In this document: positions 19,341-28,600 of the stretch, piece by piece
How the letters are laid out: every line of letters starts with the position of its first letter
Position numbering within the stretch: the first letter of the stretch is position 1
Assembly (NCBI RefSeq): GCF_900104265.1
Contig: NZ_FNJJ01000004.1
Coordinates: forward strand, 248,001-312,000
DNA from: Ectopseudomonas guguanensis
Lineage (GTDB): Bacteria; Pseudomonadota; Gammaproteobacteria; Pseudomonadales; Pseudomonadaceae
Direction of reading: 5' to 3'
Length of the DNA stretch: 64,000 nt
Notes under the pieces: generated by a model
Told to the model about the DNA's origin: nothing
The model's database searches: none
What the model saw: only the letters and a program-made list of their open reading frames with translations
Made by a program: the position numbers and the translations under genes

Positions 19341-19764
19341 TATGTTTCTCTCCAGTGTGTTTAAGGTGACGCTTCGTCCGGCGCGGACTTCGGCACGAAG
19401 AGGCAGGCCGGAACGAATGGGGCATAGGCACCCGCGAGCGGACACGGCGCAAGCCGGGCTCGAAGGGGTGCGTGAAAATTCAGGAACAACGAAACAACGG
19501 CGAACGCAGCGAAGCGACCGAAACAAGGCGGGCTGAGTGATGCATGGTGAGTACTCTCTCGTCGTTGTTATTTTGCGCCGACGTCCTGGGCGGCATCTGG
19601 CAGGAACTATGCAGATTGCGCGCCAGCGTCCTCCAATAGGCGCGCAATGCTTCTAGAACAGCAGGTTACATTTTTTCTGCAGACGCGTGACCAGGCGATG
19701 ACAACTTTCTATCGGCAACTTTCCGCCCACCAAAACCCGCCACAAGGCGGAAAATCGCCAATCG
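19341..19764. other. Non-coding region upstream of the porin
   Basis: I see no supported gene. The part next to the porin is its leader and promoter region. A perfect 10+10 inverted repeat, ATTGCGCGCC (19615-19624) and GGCGCGCAAT (19639-19648), encloses 14 bases; on the minus strand the loop reads TATTGGAGGACGCT and holds two GGA triplets. A weak hairpin at 19737-19750 is listed separately. Confidence 0.5.
19737..19750 (-). terminator. Weak hairpin after the PAS-GGDEF gene
   Basis: CCGCC and GGCGG form a 5-base stem around a 4-base loop, 15 bases beyond the stop of the minus-strand PAS-GGDEF gene, followed on that strand by GTTTTGG. The T tract is poor, so this is only a possible terminator. 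Confidence 0.4.
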
Positions 19765-20748
19765 TCATCCCAGCACGATCTGATTCTTGCCCTGCCGCTT
19801 GGCCAGGTACATGGCGGCATCGGCACGCGCGTAGAGCGCATCGAGGCTGACATCGGTCGCCAGCATGCTGGTCAGGCCCTGGCTGACGGTGATGCCGAAG
19901 CTCTTGCCCTCATGCTGGAAGCTGAGGCGTTGCACCTCACGCTGCAGCCTTTCCGCTACCTGCAGGGCCAGGTCCTGCTCGCAGCCCGGGAACAGCGCAG
20001 CGAATTCCTCGCCGCCGATACGCCCGAACAGGTCGCCGCGACGCAAGGCATTGCTGCCGCAATGGGCCAGGCGCCGCAACACCTCGTCGCCGGTCTGGTG
20101 ACCGTACTGGTCGTTGATCTTCTTGAAGTCGTCGAGGTCGAGCAGCAGGAAAGCCAACGGGCTGCCGAACTTGCGTGCGTGCTCGAACTCGCGACGGGCG
20201 CACTCGAAGAAGTGCCTGCGGTTGCTGCTCTGGGTCAGCACGTCGGTGGTGGCCAGGCGATGCAGTTCGCCCTCGAGGCGCTTCTTCTCGGTGATGTCTT
20301 CGGCGATGCCGACGATAACCCTGCCCGGCTCCGCACCCGGCCTGGGGCTGACGAAGCATTTGTCGCTGAGCCAGCGCAGTTGGCCATCGGCACGAATGAT
20401 GCGGTACTCGCGCGACTCCACCGCGCCGGTTTCCAGCACCTTGGCCAGGCTTTCGGCGGCGTAGTCGAGGTCATCCGGATAGATGCTGTTGCGCCACTCG
20501 CCGTAGTCGGCCAGCAGCAGCGCGGCGGAGCGGCCGAAGATGCGCTCGTAGGCCGGACTGACGTAAATCATCCGCTGCTCCTCCCAGTCGAAGGCCCAGA
20601 GCACGGCATTGACGCTGCCAAGCAGGCTACTGAACAGCTGTTCGCGCTCGCCCAGGCGCTCCACCTCGGCCCGGCTGTGCAACAAGGCCAGGGTCAGTTC
20701 TTCCAACTCGGAAACAGCGTTGCCTTGATCATCCATCACAGCGGCCAT
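19765..20748 (-). CDS. PAS-GGDEF diguanylate cyclase
   Basis: The 327-residue soluble protein has a short coiled head (about 10-35), one PAS domain with PAC tail (about 38-160; YVSPAYERIFGRSA, later VGIAEDITEKKRLEGEL) and a GGDEF domain with an active-type GGEEF in FGRIGGEEFAALFPG. It would make cyclic di-GMP from two GTP in response to a signal at the PAS fold. The ATG at 20748 is preferred because GAGGGATTGG precedes it and upstream frame residues are low-complexity. It follows desA on the same strand but is separated by a strong terminator, so it probably has its own promoter in the 53 bases after it. Confidence 0.9.
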   Translation of the reverse strand: MAAVMDDQGNAVSELEELTLALLHSRAEVERLGEREQLFSSLLGSVNAVLWAFDWEEQRMIYVSPAYERIFGRSAALLLADYGEWRNSIYPDDLDYAAESLAKVLETGAVESREYRIIRADGQLRWLSDKCFVSPRPGAEPGRVIVGIAEDITEKKRLEGELHRLATTDVLTQSSNRRHFFECARREFEHARKFGSPLAFLLLDLDDFKKINDQYGHQTGDEVLRRLAHCGSNALRRGDLFGRIGGEEFAALFPGCEQDLALQVAERLQREVQRLSFQHEGKSFGITVSQGLTSMLATDVSLDALYARADAAMYLAKRQGKNQIVLG

Positions 20749-20801
20749 CCAATCCCTCGCATAAGCGTAAAGTGAGCATAGTGCGAGTCTTGGACAAACA
20801 A

Positions 20802-20828
20802 GAAGGCCCGCCAGTTCGGCGGGCCTTC
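20802..20828 (-). terminator. Intrinsic terminator of desA
   Basis: GAAGGCCCGCC (20802-20812) pairs perfectly with GGCGGGCCTTC (20818-20828) over a 5-base loop. On the minus strand the stem is followed by TTGTTTG. It begins 16 bases after the desA stop. Confidence 0.88.
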
Positions 20829-20843
20829 GCGAGCGAAGAGCGG

Positions 20844-22034
20844 TCAGGCGATCGCGTTGGCGGGCCGCAGCGAGTAGGTCTTGAGCTGCTCGGCGAACTC
20901 GCGCAGCGACTGGATACCGCTGGCTTCGGCCTCGTGCACCCACTGCTTCATGGCCTCGAGCATGTCGTGGCCGTTGCTGCTGGTCTTGACCCAGATCTGC
21001 TGCAGGGCCAGGCGCTTCTCGTAGATCACCTTGAGTGCCTGGCTTTGCGCCAGCATGTCGGCGATACGTGCATGGTGCTGCTCTTCCAGCAGGCTCGGCT
21101 CACGCGACAGCAGGCGCTTGGCGCGGCGGAACAGATGGCGCACCGACTCGTCGGCCTTGGCCACTTCCTGCTTGACCAGCGGCGCGATCACCAGCTTGCG
21201 GTACTGCGCCATGATCTGGAAGCGGTTGTTGAGGATGGCCATGGCGGTGTCCATGTCCAAGTGGCCCTTGCCTTCGACGCGATGGGCGATGGGTGCGACG
21301 CGCTGCACCGTGGCCAGGCCGAAGAAGCTGAACAGCTTGATCCAGGCCCAGCCCATGTCGAACTCCCACTTCTTCACCGACAGCTTGGCGCTGTTGGGGT
21401 AGGTGTGGTGGTTGTTGTGCAGTTCTTCGCCACCGATGATGATGCCCCAGGGCACCAGGTTGGTGGCGGCGTCACGGCACTCGAAGTTGCGATAGCCGAC
21501 CGCATGGCCCAGGCCGTTGATCACACCGGCAGCCCAGAACGGAATCCACATCATCTGGACGGCCCAGACGGTCATGCCGAGCACGCCGAACAGGGCCAGG
21601 TCGATGATCGCCATCAGGGTCACACCGCCGATCGGGTAACGGCTGTAGACATTGCGCTCGATCCAGTCATCCGGGCAGTTCTTGCCATAGATGCGCAAGG
21701 TTTCCTGGTTCTTCGCCTCTTCCTGATAGAGTTCGGCACCTTTGCGCAGCACGGTACCCAGCCCCTTGATCACCGGGCTGTGCGGGTCATCGACGGTTTC
21801 GCACTTGGCGTGGTGCTTGCGGTGAATCGCGGTCCACTCGCGGGTGTTCTGGCCGGTGGTCAGCCACAGCCAGAAACGGAAGAAATGCTTGAGCGCCGGG
21901 TGCAGTTCCAGTGCCCGGTGCGCAGAGTAGCGGTGCAGATAGACGGTGACGCTGACGATGGTCACGTGCGTCATCAGCAAGGTCGCAGCCACCAGCTGCC
22001 AGACCGACAGGTCGAGTAAACCGTTGTACCACAT
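20844..22034 (-). CDS. desA: Phospholipid delta-9 acyl desaturase
   Basis: The 396-residue membrane di-iron desaturase shows the three histidine boxes HRYSAH, HRKHH and HNNHHTYP in the expected order between hydrophobic segments (about 10-35 and 155-200). In pseudomonads DesA inserts a cis double bond into existing phospholipid acyl chains to adjust membrane fluidity. Length and box spacing match P. aeruginosa PA0286. The neighbour at 22204 matches PA0285, which is also its neighbour in P. aeruginosa, so local gene order is conserved on this side. The ATG at 22034 is chosen over a 48-codon upstream extension, which lacks similarity and a ribosome site. Confidence 0.93.
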   Translation of the reverse strand: MWYNGLLDLSVWQLVAATLLMTHVTIVSVTVYLHRYSAHRALELHPALKHFFRFWLWLTTGQNTREWTAIHRKHHAKCETVDDPHSPVIKGLGTVLRKGAELYQEEAKNQETLRIYGKNCPDDWIERNVYSRYPIGGVTLMAIIDLALFGVLGMTVWAVQMMWIPFWAAGVINGLGHAVGYRNFECRDAATNLVPWGIIIGGEELHNNHHTYPNSAKLSVKKWEFDMGWAWIKLFSFFGLATVQRVAPIAHRVEGKGHLDMDTAMAILNNRFQIMAQYRKLVIAPLVKQEVAKADESVRHLFRRAKRLLSREPSLLEEQHHARIADMLAQSQALKVIYEKRLALQQIWVKTSSNGHDMLEAMKQWVHEAEASGIQSLREFAEQLKTYSLRPANAIA

Positions 22035-22203
22035 GGGCGCTGTTGCCTCTTGATAGGGGAACGCGGTTTGTCCTACAAGGACGAACCTGATCGCATTATC
22101 CCTGACCCAGGCCAGAAAACCAGTTGGTCTTTTAGATAAGAATGTTTCAGCCCCACCCCCATCTATACTGCTCGACATTTACACGGAGCGTAGCCGCCCA
22201 CCC

Positions 22204-24504
22204 ATGCGTATCGACACCGCCGCCTTGCGTCTGACCCTGGGCTACCTGCTACTGGCCGGTCTGTGGATTCTTCTCAGTGATCATCTGCTGACGGCCCTGG
22301 GGCTTTCGCTGGTGCAGCAGGAGCGCCTGCAATCGCTCAAGGGCCTGTTCTTCGTCGTGCTCACCAGTGCGCTGCTGTATCTCATCCTGCATCGTCATGC
22401 CCAGCAGTATCGCAGCGCGCGTCTACAGCTGGCCGGCAACGAGGAACGCCTGCGCCTGGCGCTCGATGCCACGCGCGACGGGCTGTGGGACTGGGACGTG
22501 TCGAGCCGCCGGGTGTTCTTCTCCGAAGGCTACGCCAAGCTGCTCGGCCTGACCCCACAGGCGCTCGGCGACACCCGCGAGGATTGGGCCGCACGCCTGC
22601 ACCCGGACGACCAGGAGCGCGCCCTGCATGCGCTCAATGCCGAGCTGAGCGAGCAGTCCTACGAGAACATCTACCGCCTGCGCCACGCCGACGGCAGCTA
22701 TCGCTGGATTCATTCCCGCGGTCGCCTGCTACGCGATGAGCAGGGGCAGCCGCAGCGCTTCATCGGCATCGCCAGCGACATCACTCGGCAGCGCGCCATC
22801 GACGACAGCCTGCGCCAGGCTGCCGCGGTATTCGACGCCACTCAGGAAGGCGTGCTGGTTACCGATGCCGAGCAGCGCATCGTTCACGTCAACCCCGCCT
22901 TCAGCCGCATCACCGGCTACAGCAGCGAGGAAATCCTCGGCCAGCACCCGACCCTGCTCAAGTCCGGCCGCCACGACGCCAACTTCTACCAGAGCCTGTG
23001 GCAGGCCCTGGAGAACCGCGGCGCCTGGAGCGGCGAAGTGTGGAACCGGCGCAAGAGCGGCGAAATCTACCCGCAGTGGCAGTGCATCCGCGTGATCCAC
23101 GACGAACAGGGGCGCGTCAGCCATTACGTCGCCGTGTTCTCCGACATCACCGCGCTCAAGCGTTCGCAGCGAGAGCTGGATTACCTGGCGCACCACGACC
23201 CGCTGAGCAACCTGCCCAACCGCCTGCTGTTCACCGAGCGCGTCGCCCATGCACTGGAGCGCAGCAAGATCGAGGAACTGCGTGGCGCAGTGCTGCTGAT
23301 CGACCTCGACCACTTCAAGCACATCAACGAAAGCCTTGGTCACAACGTTGGCGATCTGCTGCTCAAGAGCGTCGGCGAGCGCCTGCAGCACGGCCTGCCC
23401 AATGGCAGCACGCTGGCGCGGCTGGGCGGCGACGAATTCGGCCTGCTCAGCGAGAACTGCGCCGGCGCCACCCAGGCAGCCGAGCTGGCGCAGCGCCTGT
23501 TGCGCAACCTGGAAACGCCCTTTCGCCTCGACGGTCACGAGCTCTACATCGGCGCCAGCATCGGCATCAGCCTGTTCCCCGAAGATGCCGACAGCGTCGA
23601 GCAGATCCTGCGCAATGCCGACTCGGCACTGTTCAAGGCCAAGAGCAGCGGCCGCGAGGGCTATGCCTTCTACGTGCAGGAGCTGACCGACTACGCGCGC
23701 CAACGCGTCGAACTGGCCAGCAGTCTGCGCCATGCCCTCGACAATCAGGAGCTGCGCGTCTACTACCAGCCACTGCACGACCTGCGTGACGGTAGCCAGG
23801 TGGGCATGGAAGCACTGGTACGCTGGCAGCATCCGCAACGCGGGCTGATTCCACCCGCCGAATTCATCCCGATCGCCGAAGATAACGGCATGATCGGCGT
23901 CATCGATGCCTGGGTACTGGAGCAGGCCTGCCGCCAGATGGTGCGCTGGAACGACAAAGGGGGCAGGCTGAATTTCGTCGCGGTGAACGTCTCCAGCCGC
24001 CTGTTCAGCCGTGGCGAACTCGACCAGCGGGTCGCCGCGGTGCTCGCCGAAACCGGCCTGCCACCCGAGCAGCTGGAGCTGGAGGTCACCGAGAGCGCGA
24101 TCATGGAAGACCCCGACGCCGCCCTGAAACTGCTCACCAGCCTGCGCGCGCTGGGCGTGCGGCTGGCCATCGACGACTTCGGCACCGGCTACAGCTCGCT
24201 GGCGCGCCTCAAGCGCCTGCCGGTGGACAAGCTCAAGCTGGACCAGAGCTTCGTGCGCGGCCTGCCCGACGATCCGGAAGATGCTGCCATCACCCGCGCC
24301 GTCATCGCGCTGGGCAAGAGCCTGGGCCTCAAGGTCCTCGCCGAGGGCATCGAGCAACCGGCTCAGGCCGATTTTCTGCGTGAACTAGGCTGTAATTACG
24401 GCCAGGGCTATCACTTCGGTCGCCCGCAACCGGTACCTGCCGAAACCCTCGACACCACCACAGCCAACGAAGCGAAGAATAGCCAGTCCAGCACCAGGAG
24501 CTGA
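22204..24504 (+). CDS. PAS-PAS-GGDEF-EAL membrane protein for c-di-GMP turnover, PipA-like
   Basis: The 766-residue protein has two N-terminal membrane helices (about 10-28 and 48-64). PAS domains lie at about 78-198 and 203-320, then a GGDEF domain with LGGDEFGLL (408-412) and an EAL domain with MEALVRW (536-538), VTESAIM, IDDFGTGYSS and AEGIE. Both catalytic signatures are intact, and no RxxD inhibitory site precedes the GGDEF. Position beside desA and domain order match PA0285 (PipA), a phosphodiesterase. A TATACT -10-like box is present at 22164-22169, without a clear -35. It is the first gene of the 14 kb signalling array; the next gene starts 2 bases after its stop. Confidence 0.93.
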   Translation: MRIDTAALRLTLGYLLLAGLWILLSDHLLTALGLSLVQQERLQSLKGLFFVVLTSALLYLILHRHAQQYRSARLQLAGNEERLRLALDATRDGLWDWDVSSRRVFFSEGYAKLLGLTPQALGDTREDWAARLHPDDQERALHALNAELSEQSYENIYRLRHADGSYRWIHSRGRLLRDEQGQPQRFIGIASDITRQRAIDDSLRQAAAVFDATQEGVLVTDAEQRIVHVNPAFSRITGYSSEEILGQHPTLLKSGRHDANFYQSLWQALENRGAWSGEVWNRRKSGEIYPQWQCIRVIHDEQGRVSHYVAVFSDITALKRSQRELDYLAHHDPLSNLPNRLLFTERVAHALERSKIEELRGAVLLIDLDHFKHINESLGHNVGDLLLKSVGERLQHGLPNGSTLARLGGDEFGLLSENCAGATQAAELAQRLLRNLETPFRLDGHELYIGASIGISLFPEDADSVEQILRNADSALFKAKSSGREGYAFYVQELTDYARQRVELASSLRHALDNQELRVYYQPLHDLRDGSQVGMEALVRWQHPQRGLIPPAEFIPIAEDNGMIGVIDAWVLEQACRQMVRWNDKGGRLNFVAVNVSSRLFSRGELDQRVAAVLAETGLPPEQLELEVTESAIMEDPDAALKLLTSLRALGVRLAIDDFGTGYSSLARLKRLPVDKLKLDQSFVRGLPDDPEDAAITRAVIALGKSLGLKVLAEGIEQPAQADFLRELGCNYGQGYHFGRPQPVPAETLDTTTANEAKNSQSSTRS

Positions 24505-24506
24505 GC

Positions 24507-25628
24507 ATGCGCGTGCTGATTCTCGAAGACGATCCGTGGATCGCCGATCTGCTCAAACAGATCGTACTGAGCCTGCGTCCCGGCGCGCGCGTCGACTGCC
24601 AGGGGCGCGTGGCCGACGCGATCGCGGCCTGGCAACGCGAACCGGCGCAGATGGTGATCGCCGACTGGAACCTGCCGGACGGCAACGGCACGCGCCTGTT
24701 GCAGGCAGTGCGCAGCCAGGACCGCGAGGTGGCCCTGGTGATGATCACCTCGCGCGCCGACCGCGACAGCGTGCTCGAGGTGCGCCCGCTGGGCATCAGC
24801 GCATTCATCAGCAAGCCCTTCCAGGTGCCCAAGGTGCTCGATTGCCTGCGTCGCCTGCTGCCCGGCGACGATGCGCCCGCGCCGGCTACCGCCAGCGACC
24901 GGGACTTCCTCGGCCATCTGGCCGCCTTGCCCGACGAGGAGATCGATCTGCCGCTGAGCGCCGAGCTCTGCCAGCAGTTGCAGGACACGAGCGACGCCCC
25001 GGCGAACCTGCAACAACTCGGTGATCTCTGGCAGCACGACCCGGCCGTGCAGGCACGACTGGTCGCTGCCGCCAACAGCCCCCTGTACAACAGCGCCGGA
25101 CAGCCGTGCAGCAACCTGGCCGACGCCGTCCGACGCCTGGGGGCGGCCACCGCGCTGAACCTGGTCCAGGGGCTGGCGCTGCGCCCGGTGGCGCGCCTGC
25201 AGGATGCCGATCTGCAAAGCCTGGGCGAGGGCCTGCTGCAGACGCAGCTGAGCGTGCGCCAGCGGGTCACCGAACTGGCCAGGGCCTGCCAGCTGGATCC
25301 GGCGCCCCTGCAATGCGCCGCGCTGCTGCAACGCATGGGCGAGCTGGCGGTGCTGCAGCAGGCGCAGATCTGGCGCGGGCGCGGCCTGGAGCTGCACGAG
25401 GATCAGCTGCAACGCGCCCTGCGCCAGCACAGCAGCGAGCTGGCCAACCGGCTCAAGGCGCACTGGCGCCTGCCCATCGTGCTGCGTGAGCTGATCGGCG
25501 CCTGCTATGGCCTGGCGCCGGGCAACACGCGCCGCGAACCCATTCTCATGCGCCTGGCCGTCGCCGAAATGCAGAACGCCGACAGCCGGGAAGTGCAACG
25601 TCTGCGCCGCCTGGCCGGGCTGGCCTGA
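24507..25628 (+). CDS. Response regulator with HDOD output domain
   Basis: The 373-residue protein has an N-terminal receiver (acidic pair EDD at 7-9, phospho-acceptor Asp 53 in IADWNLPDG, Lys in SKPFQVP) and a C-terminal HDOD domain (about 150-360). The HDOD signature includes LWQHDPAVQARLVAAANS and AVRRLGAATALNLV. HDOD domains lack the HD-type metal site and act in signalling through protein contacts, often near c-di-GMP circuits. It is tightly packed: 2 bases after the GGDEF-EAL stop and 9 bases before the first kinase. It is a likely phospho-target of the kinases downstream. Confidence 0.9.
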   Translation: MRVLILEDDPWIADLLKQIVLSLRPGARVDCQGRVADAIAAWQREPAQMVIADWNLPDGNGTRLLQAVRSQDREVALVMITSRADRDSVLEVRPLGISAFISKPFQVPKVLDCLRRLLPGDDAPAPATASDRDFLGHLAALPDEEIDLPLSAELCQQLQDTSDAPANLQQLGDLWQHDPAVQARLVAAANSPLYNSAGQPCSNLADAVRRLGAATALNLVQGLALRPVARLQDADLQSLGEGLLQTQLSVRQRVTELARACQLDPAPLQCAALLQRMGELAVLQQAQIWRGRGLELHEDQLQRALRQHSSELANRLKAHWRLPIVLRELIGACYGLAPGNTRREPILMRLAVAEMQNADSREVQRLRRLAGLA

Positions 25629-25637
25629 GGCCGGCGC

Positions 25638-28600
25638 ATGAAGATGCCGAAGCAGGTTGCGCGCTGGTTCGGGCGCTCGGGCGCCGAACACCGGGATGCC
25701 GGCCACCGGGATGCCGGCCACCGAATAGTCATCGGGGGGAGTCTTTGCCTGGCGCTGTTCTTCGCCTTTCTCGGCAGCCGCGCGCTGCAGGAGCGCGAAG
25801 CCCTCTGGCAGCTGCAGATCAGCAAGCAGGCCGAGATCCAGCGCATGGCGCTCAACAGCACCCAGCATGGCCTGCAGGAGCGCACCCAGCTGCTGGCCGA
25901 AACCATCGCCGCGGATGCCTGGGTCACCGAGCTGGTGCGCCAGGCCCATGCCCTGCCGGCGAGCGACCTGGAGGGGCTGGCCAGCATCCGCAACCAGCTC
26001 TACACCCGCCTGGCGCCGCGCTGGCGCAATCTGCAGGCGCACCAGCCGTTTCGCCTGTACGTGCACCTGGCGCCGAGCGTCAAGGTGCTGCTGCGCGTGC
26101 ACGAGCCCGAGCACTTCGGCGACCTGCAGACCGGCTGGCGTCCCATGGTTCTCGAGGCGCTGCGCAGCGGCACCAGCCAGGCCGGCCTGGGCCTGACCCG
26201 CGGCAGCATCGGCATGCGCGCGATCGCGCCGCTGCTGGCTGAGGGTGCCGACGGGCCGCTACAGGTCGGCGCCATCGAAGTGGCCATGGGCGTGCTCGAG
26301 GACCTGGCCCAGCTGGACCGCGAGTTTGGCAGCGGTGTGGCCCTGCTGCTGCGCGAGGACCTGCTGCTGGGTTCGGGCAGCGGCGAGGAGTTGCGCGGCC
26401 TGGCCAGCGATACCCGGCGCTGGCAACTGGTGGAGCATTCGCGCCCGCAGGTCCTGGCCTGGCAGCGCGAGCAACGACTGCCCGCGCCGGAGGAAGGTGA
26501 CAGCGTGCGCCTGCTGGACGATGGTGAACGCCACTACCTGGTCAATCAGGTGGCGTTGAGCAGCTATCAGCAGGGGCAGGAGCAAAGCAGCGAACCGCTG
26601 GCGGTGGCCCTGATCTGGCATGACATCAGCGACCAGTACAACGTGCACCGGCGCGACAAGCGCTGGCTGGTGATCAAGTGGCTGCTCGCCTGGTGCGGCG
26701 CCGAGGCCCTGCTGCTGGGCCTGCTGCGCAGCACCCGGCGCAGCACCCAGCGTCTGATGCAGCGCCAGCAGGCGGCGCTGCGCGCGCTCAACGAGATCGC
26801 CGCACTGCCCAGCCTGAGCCGTACCGAGCAGTTGCGTCAGGCGCTGCGTCTGGGCGCCGAGCATTTCGGCATGCCGCTGGGCATCATCAGCCGTATCGAA
26901 GGCGAGCAGTACCAGGTGCTGGTGCAGGTCTCGCCCACCGGTGCCCTGAGCGACGGCCAGCAATTCGAACTGGGCAACACCTACTGCAGCCTGGCACTGC
27001 AGCAGGACGAGCCGCTGGCCATCACCCACATGGCCGAATCGGCGCATCGACGCCATCCCTGCTATCGCCACTTCGCCCTGGAAAGCTACATCGGCATCAC
27101 CGTGCGCGTGGCCGGCAAGCCCTTCGGCACCCTGGCCTTCGCCAACTCGCGGCCGCGCAGGCGACCTTTCGACGCAGCCGACCGCGACTTCCTCGGCCTG
27201 TTCGCCCGCTGGGTCGGCGCCATGCTGGAGCGCCAGCAGCAGGAGCGCGCCGTACGCTCGGCGCGCGCCTACCTGCAGGCGGTGCTGGATTCGGCCACCG
27301 GCGTATCGATCATCGCCACCGACACAAGCGGCACCATCAGCCTGTTCAACTCCGGCGCCGAACGCCTGCTCGGCTACAGCGCCGCGGAGATGGTCGGCCA
27401 GTGCACCCCGGCGATCATTCACCTCGAGGAGGAAGTCCAGGCGCGCGCCGCCGAACTCAGCGAAGTCGCCGGCCAGCCGGTGGAAGGCTTCGAGGTCTTC
27501 GTGCACAACGCCCGCGGCGGCGAACCGGAAACCCGCCAGTGGACCTATCGCCACAAGGACGGCAGCCTGCGCCAGATCAACCTCACCGTCAGCGCCATGT
27601 TCGACGAGGGTGGCCAGATCACCGGATTCCTCGGCATCGCCAGCGACATCAGCGAGCTGCTGCAGACCACCCGCGCCCTGCAGAAGAGCGAGAGCCGCTT
27701 CCGCGGCCTGGTGGCGAACCTGCCGGGGGTGGTGTACCGCTGCGCCAACGATGCCGACTGGAGCATGCGCTATGTCAGCGAGGAAATCGTCAACCTCTGC
27801 GGCTATCCGGCCAGCGACTTCATCGACAACCGCGTGCGCAGCTTCTCCAGCGTCGTCCACCCCGACGACCTGGCCATCACCTACCGCGCCGGCGAGGCCA
27901 TCGAGCGCCAGGAAAGCTTCGAGCTGACCTACCGCCTGCGCCATGCCGACGGCCATGATGTCTGGGTCCGCGAGAAGGGCCGCGGCGAGTACGACAGCCG
28001 TGGCAGGCTGCTGTGGGTCGACGGTTTCATCTGGGACGTCAGTGAGCGCCAGGCCATCGAGAACGAACTGCGCCTGAGCCAGCAGCGCTTTCTCAGCGCC
28101 TTCAACACCGCCCCCCAGGGCATGGCGCTGATCGGCCCGGACGGCCGCTGGCTGGAAGTCAACGACGAGCTGTGCCGCATGCTCGGCTACAGCCGCGAGG
28201 AGCTGCAGGCACTCACCGTCCAGCAGATCACCCATCCAGACGATCTGGAGGCCGATCAGCACAGCCTGGAGAACCTGCTGGCCGGGCGGATCAACGCCTA
28301 CCAGATGGAGAAACGCTACCTGGACAAGCAGGGGCGTACGCTCTGGGTCCTGCTCAGCGTGTCGCTGGTGCGTGATGGCCATGGGCAGCCGGTGCACTTC
28401 GTCTCGCAGATCCAGGACTTCAGCGACCGCGTCGTCGCCGAGCGCGCGGTGCGCGAGCGCGAACACTACCTCAGCACCCTGCTCGACAACGTGGTCGACG
28501 CCATCGTCACCATAGACGAGCAGGGCCACATCGAGACCTTCAACCACGCCGCCGAAGCGATCTTCGGCTACCAGCAGCAGCAGGTGGCCGGCAGGAACGT

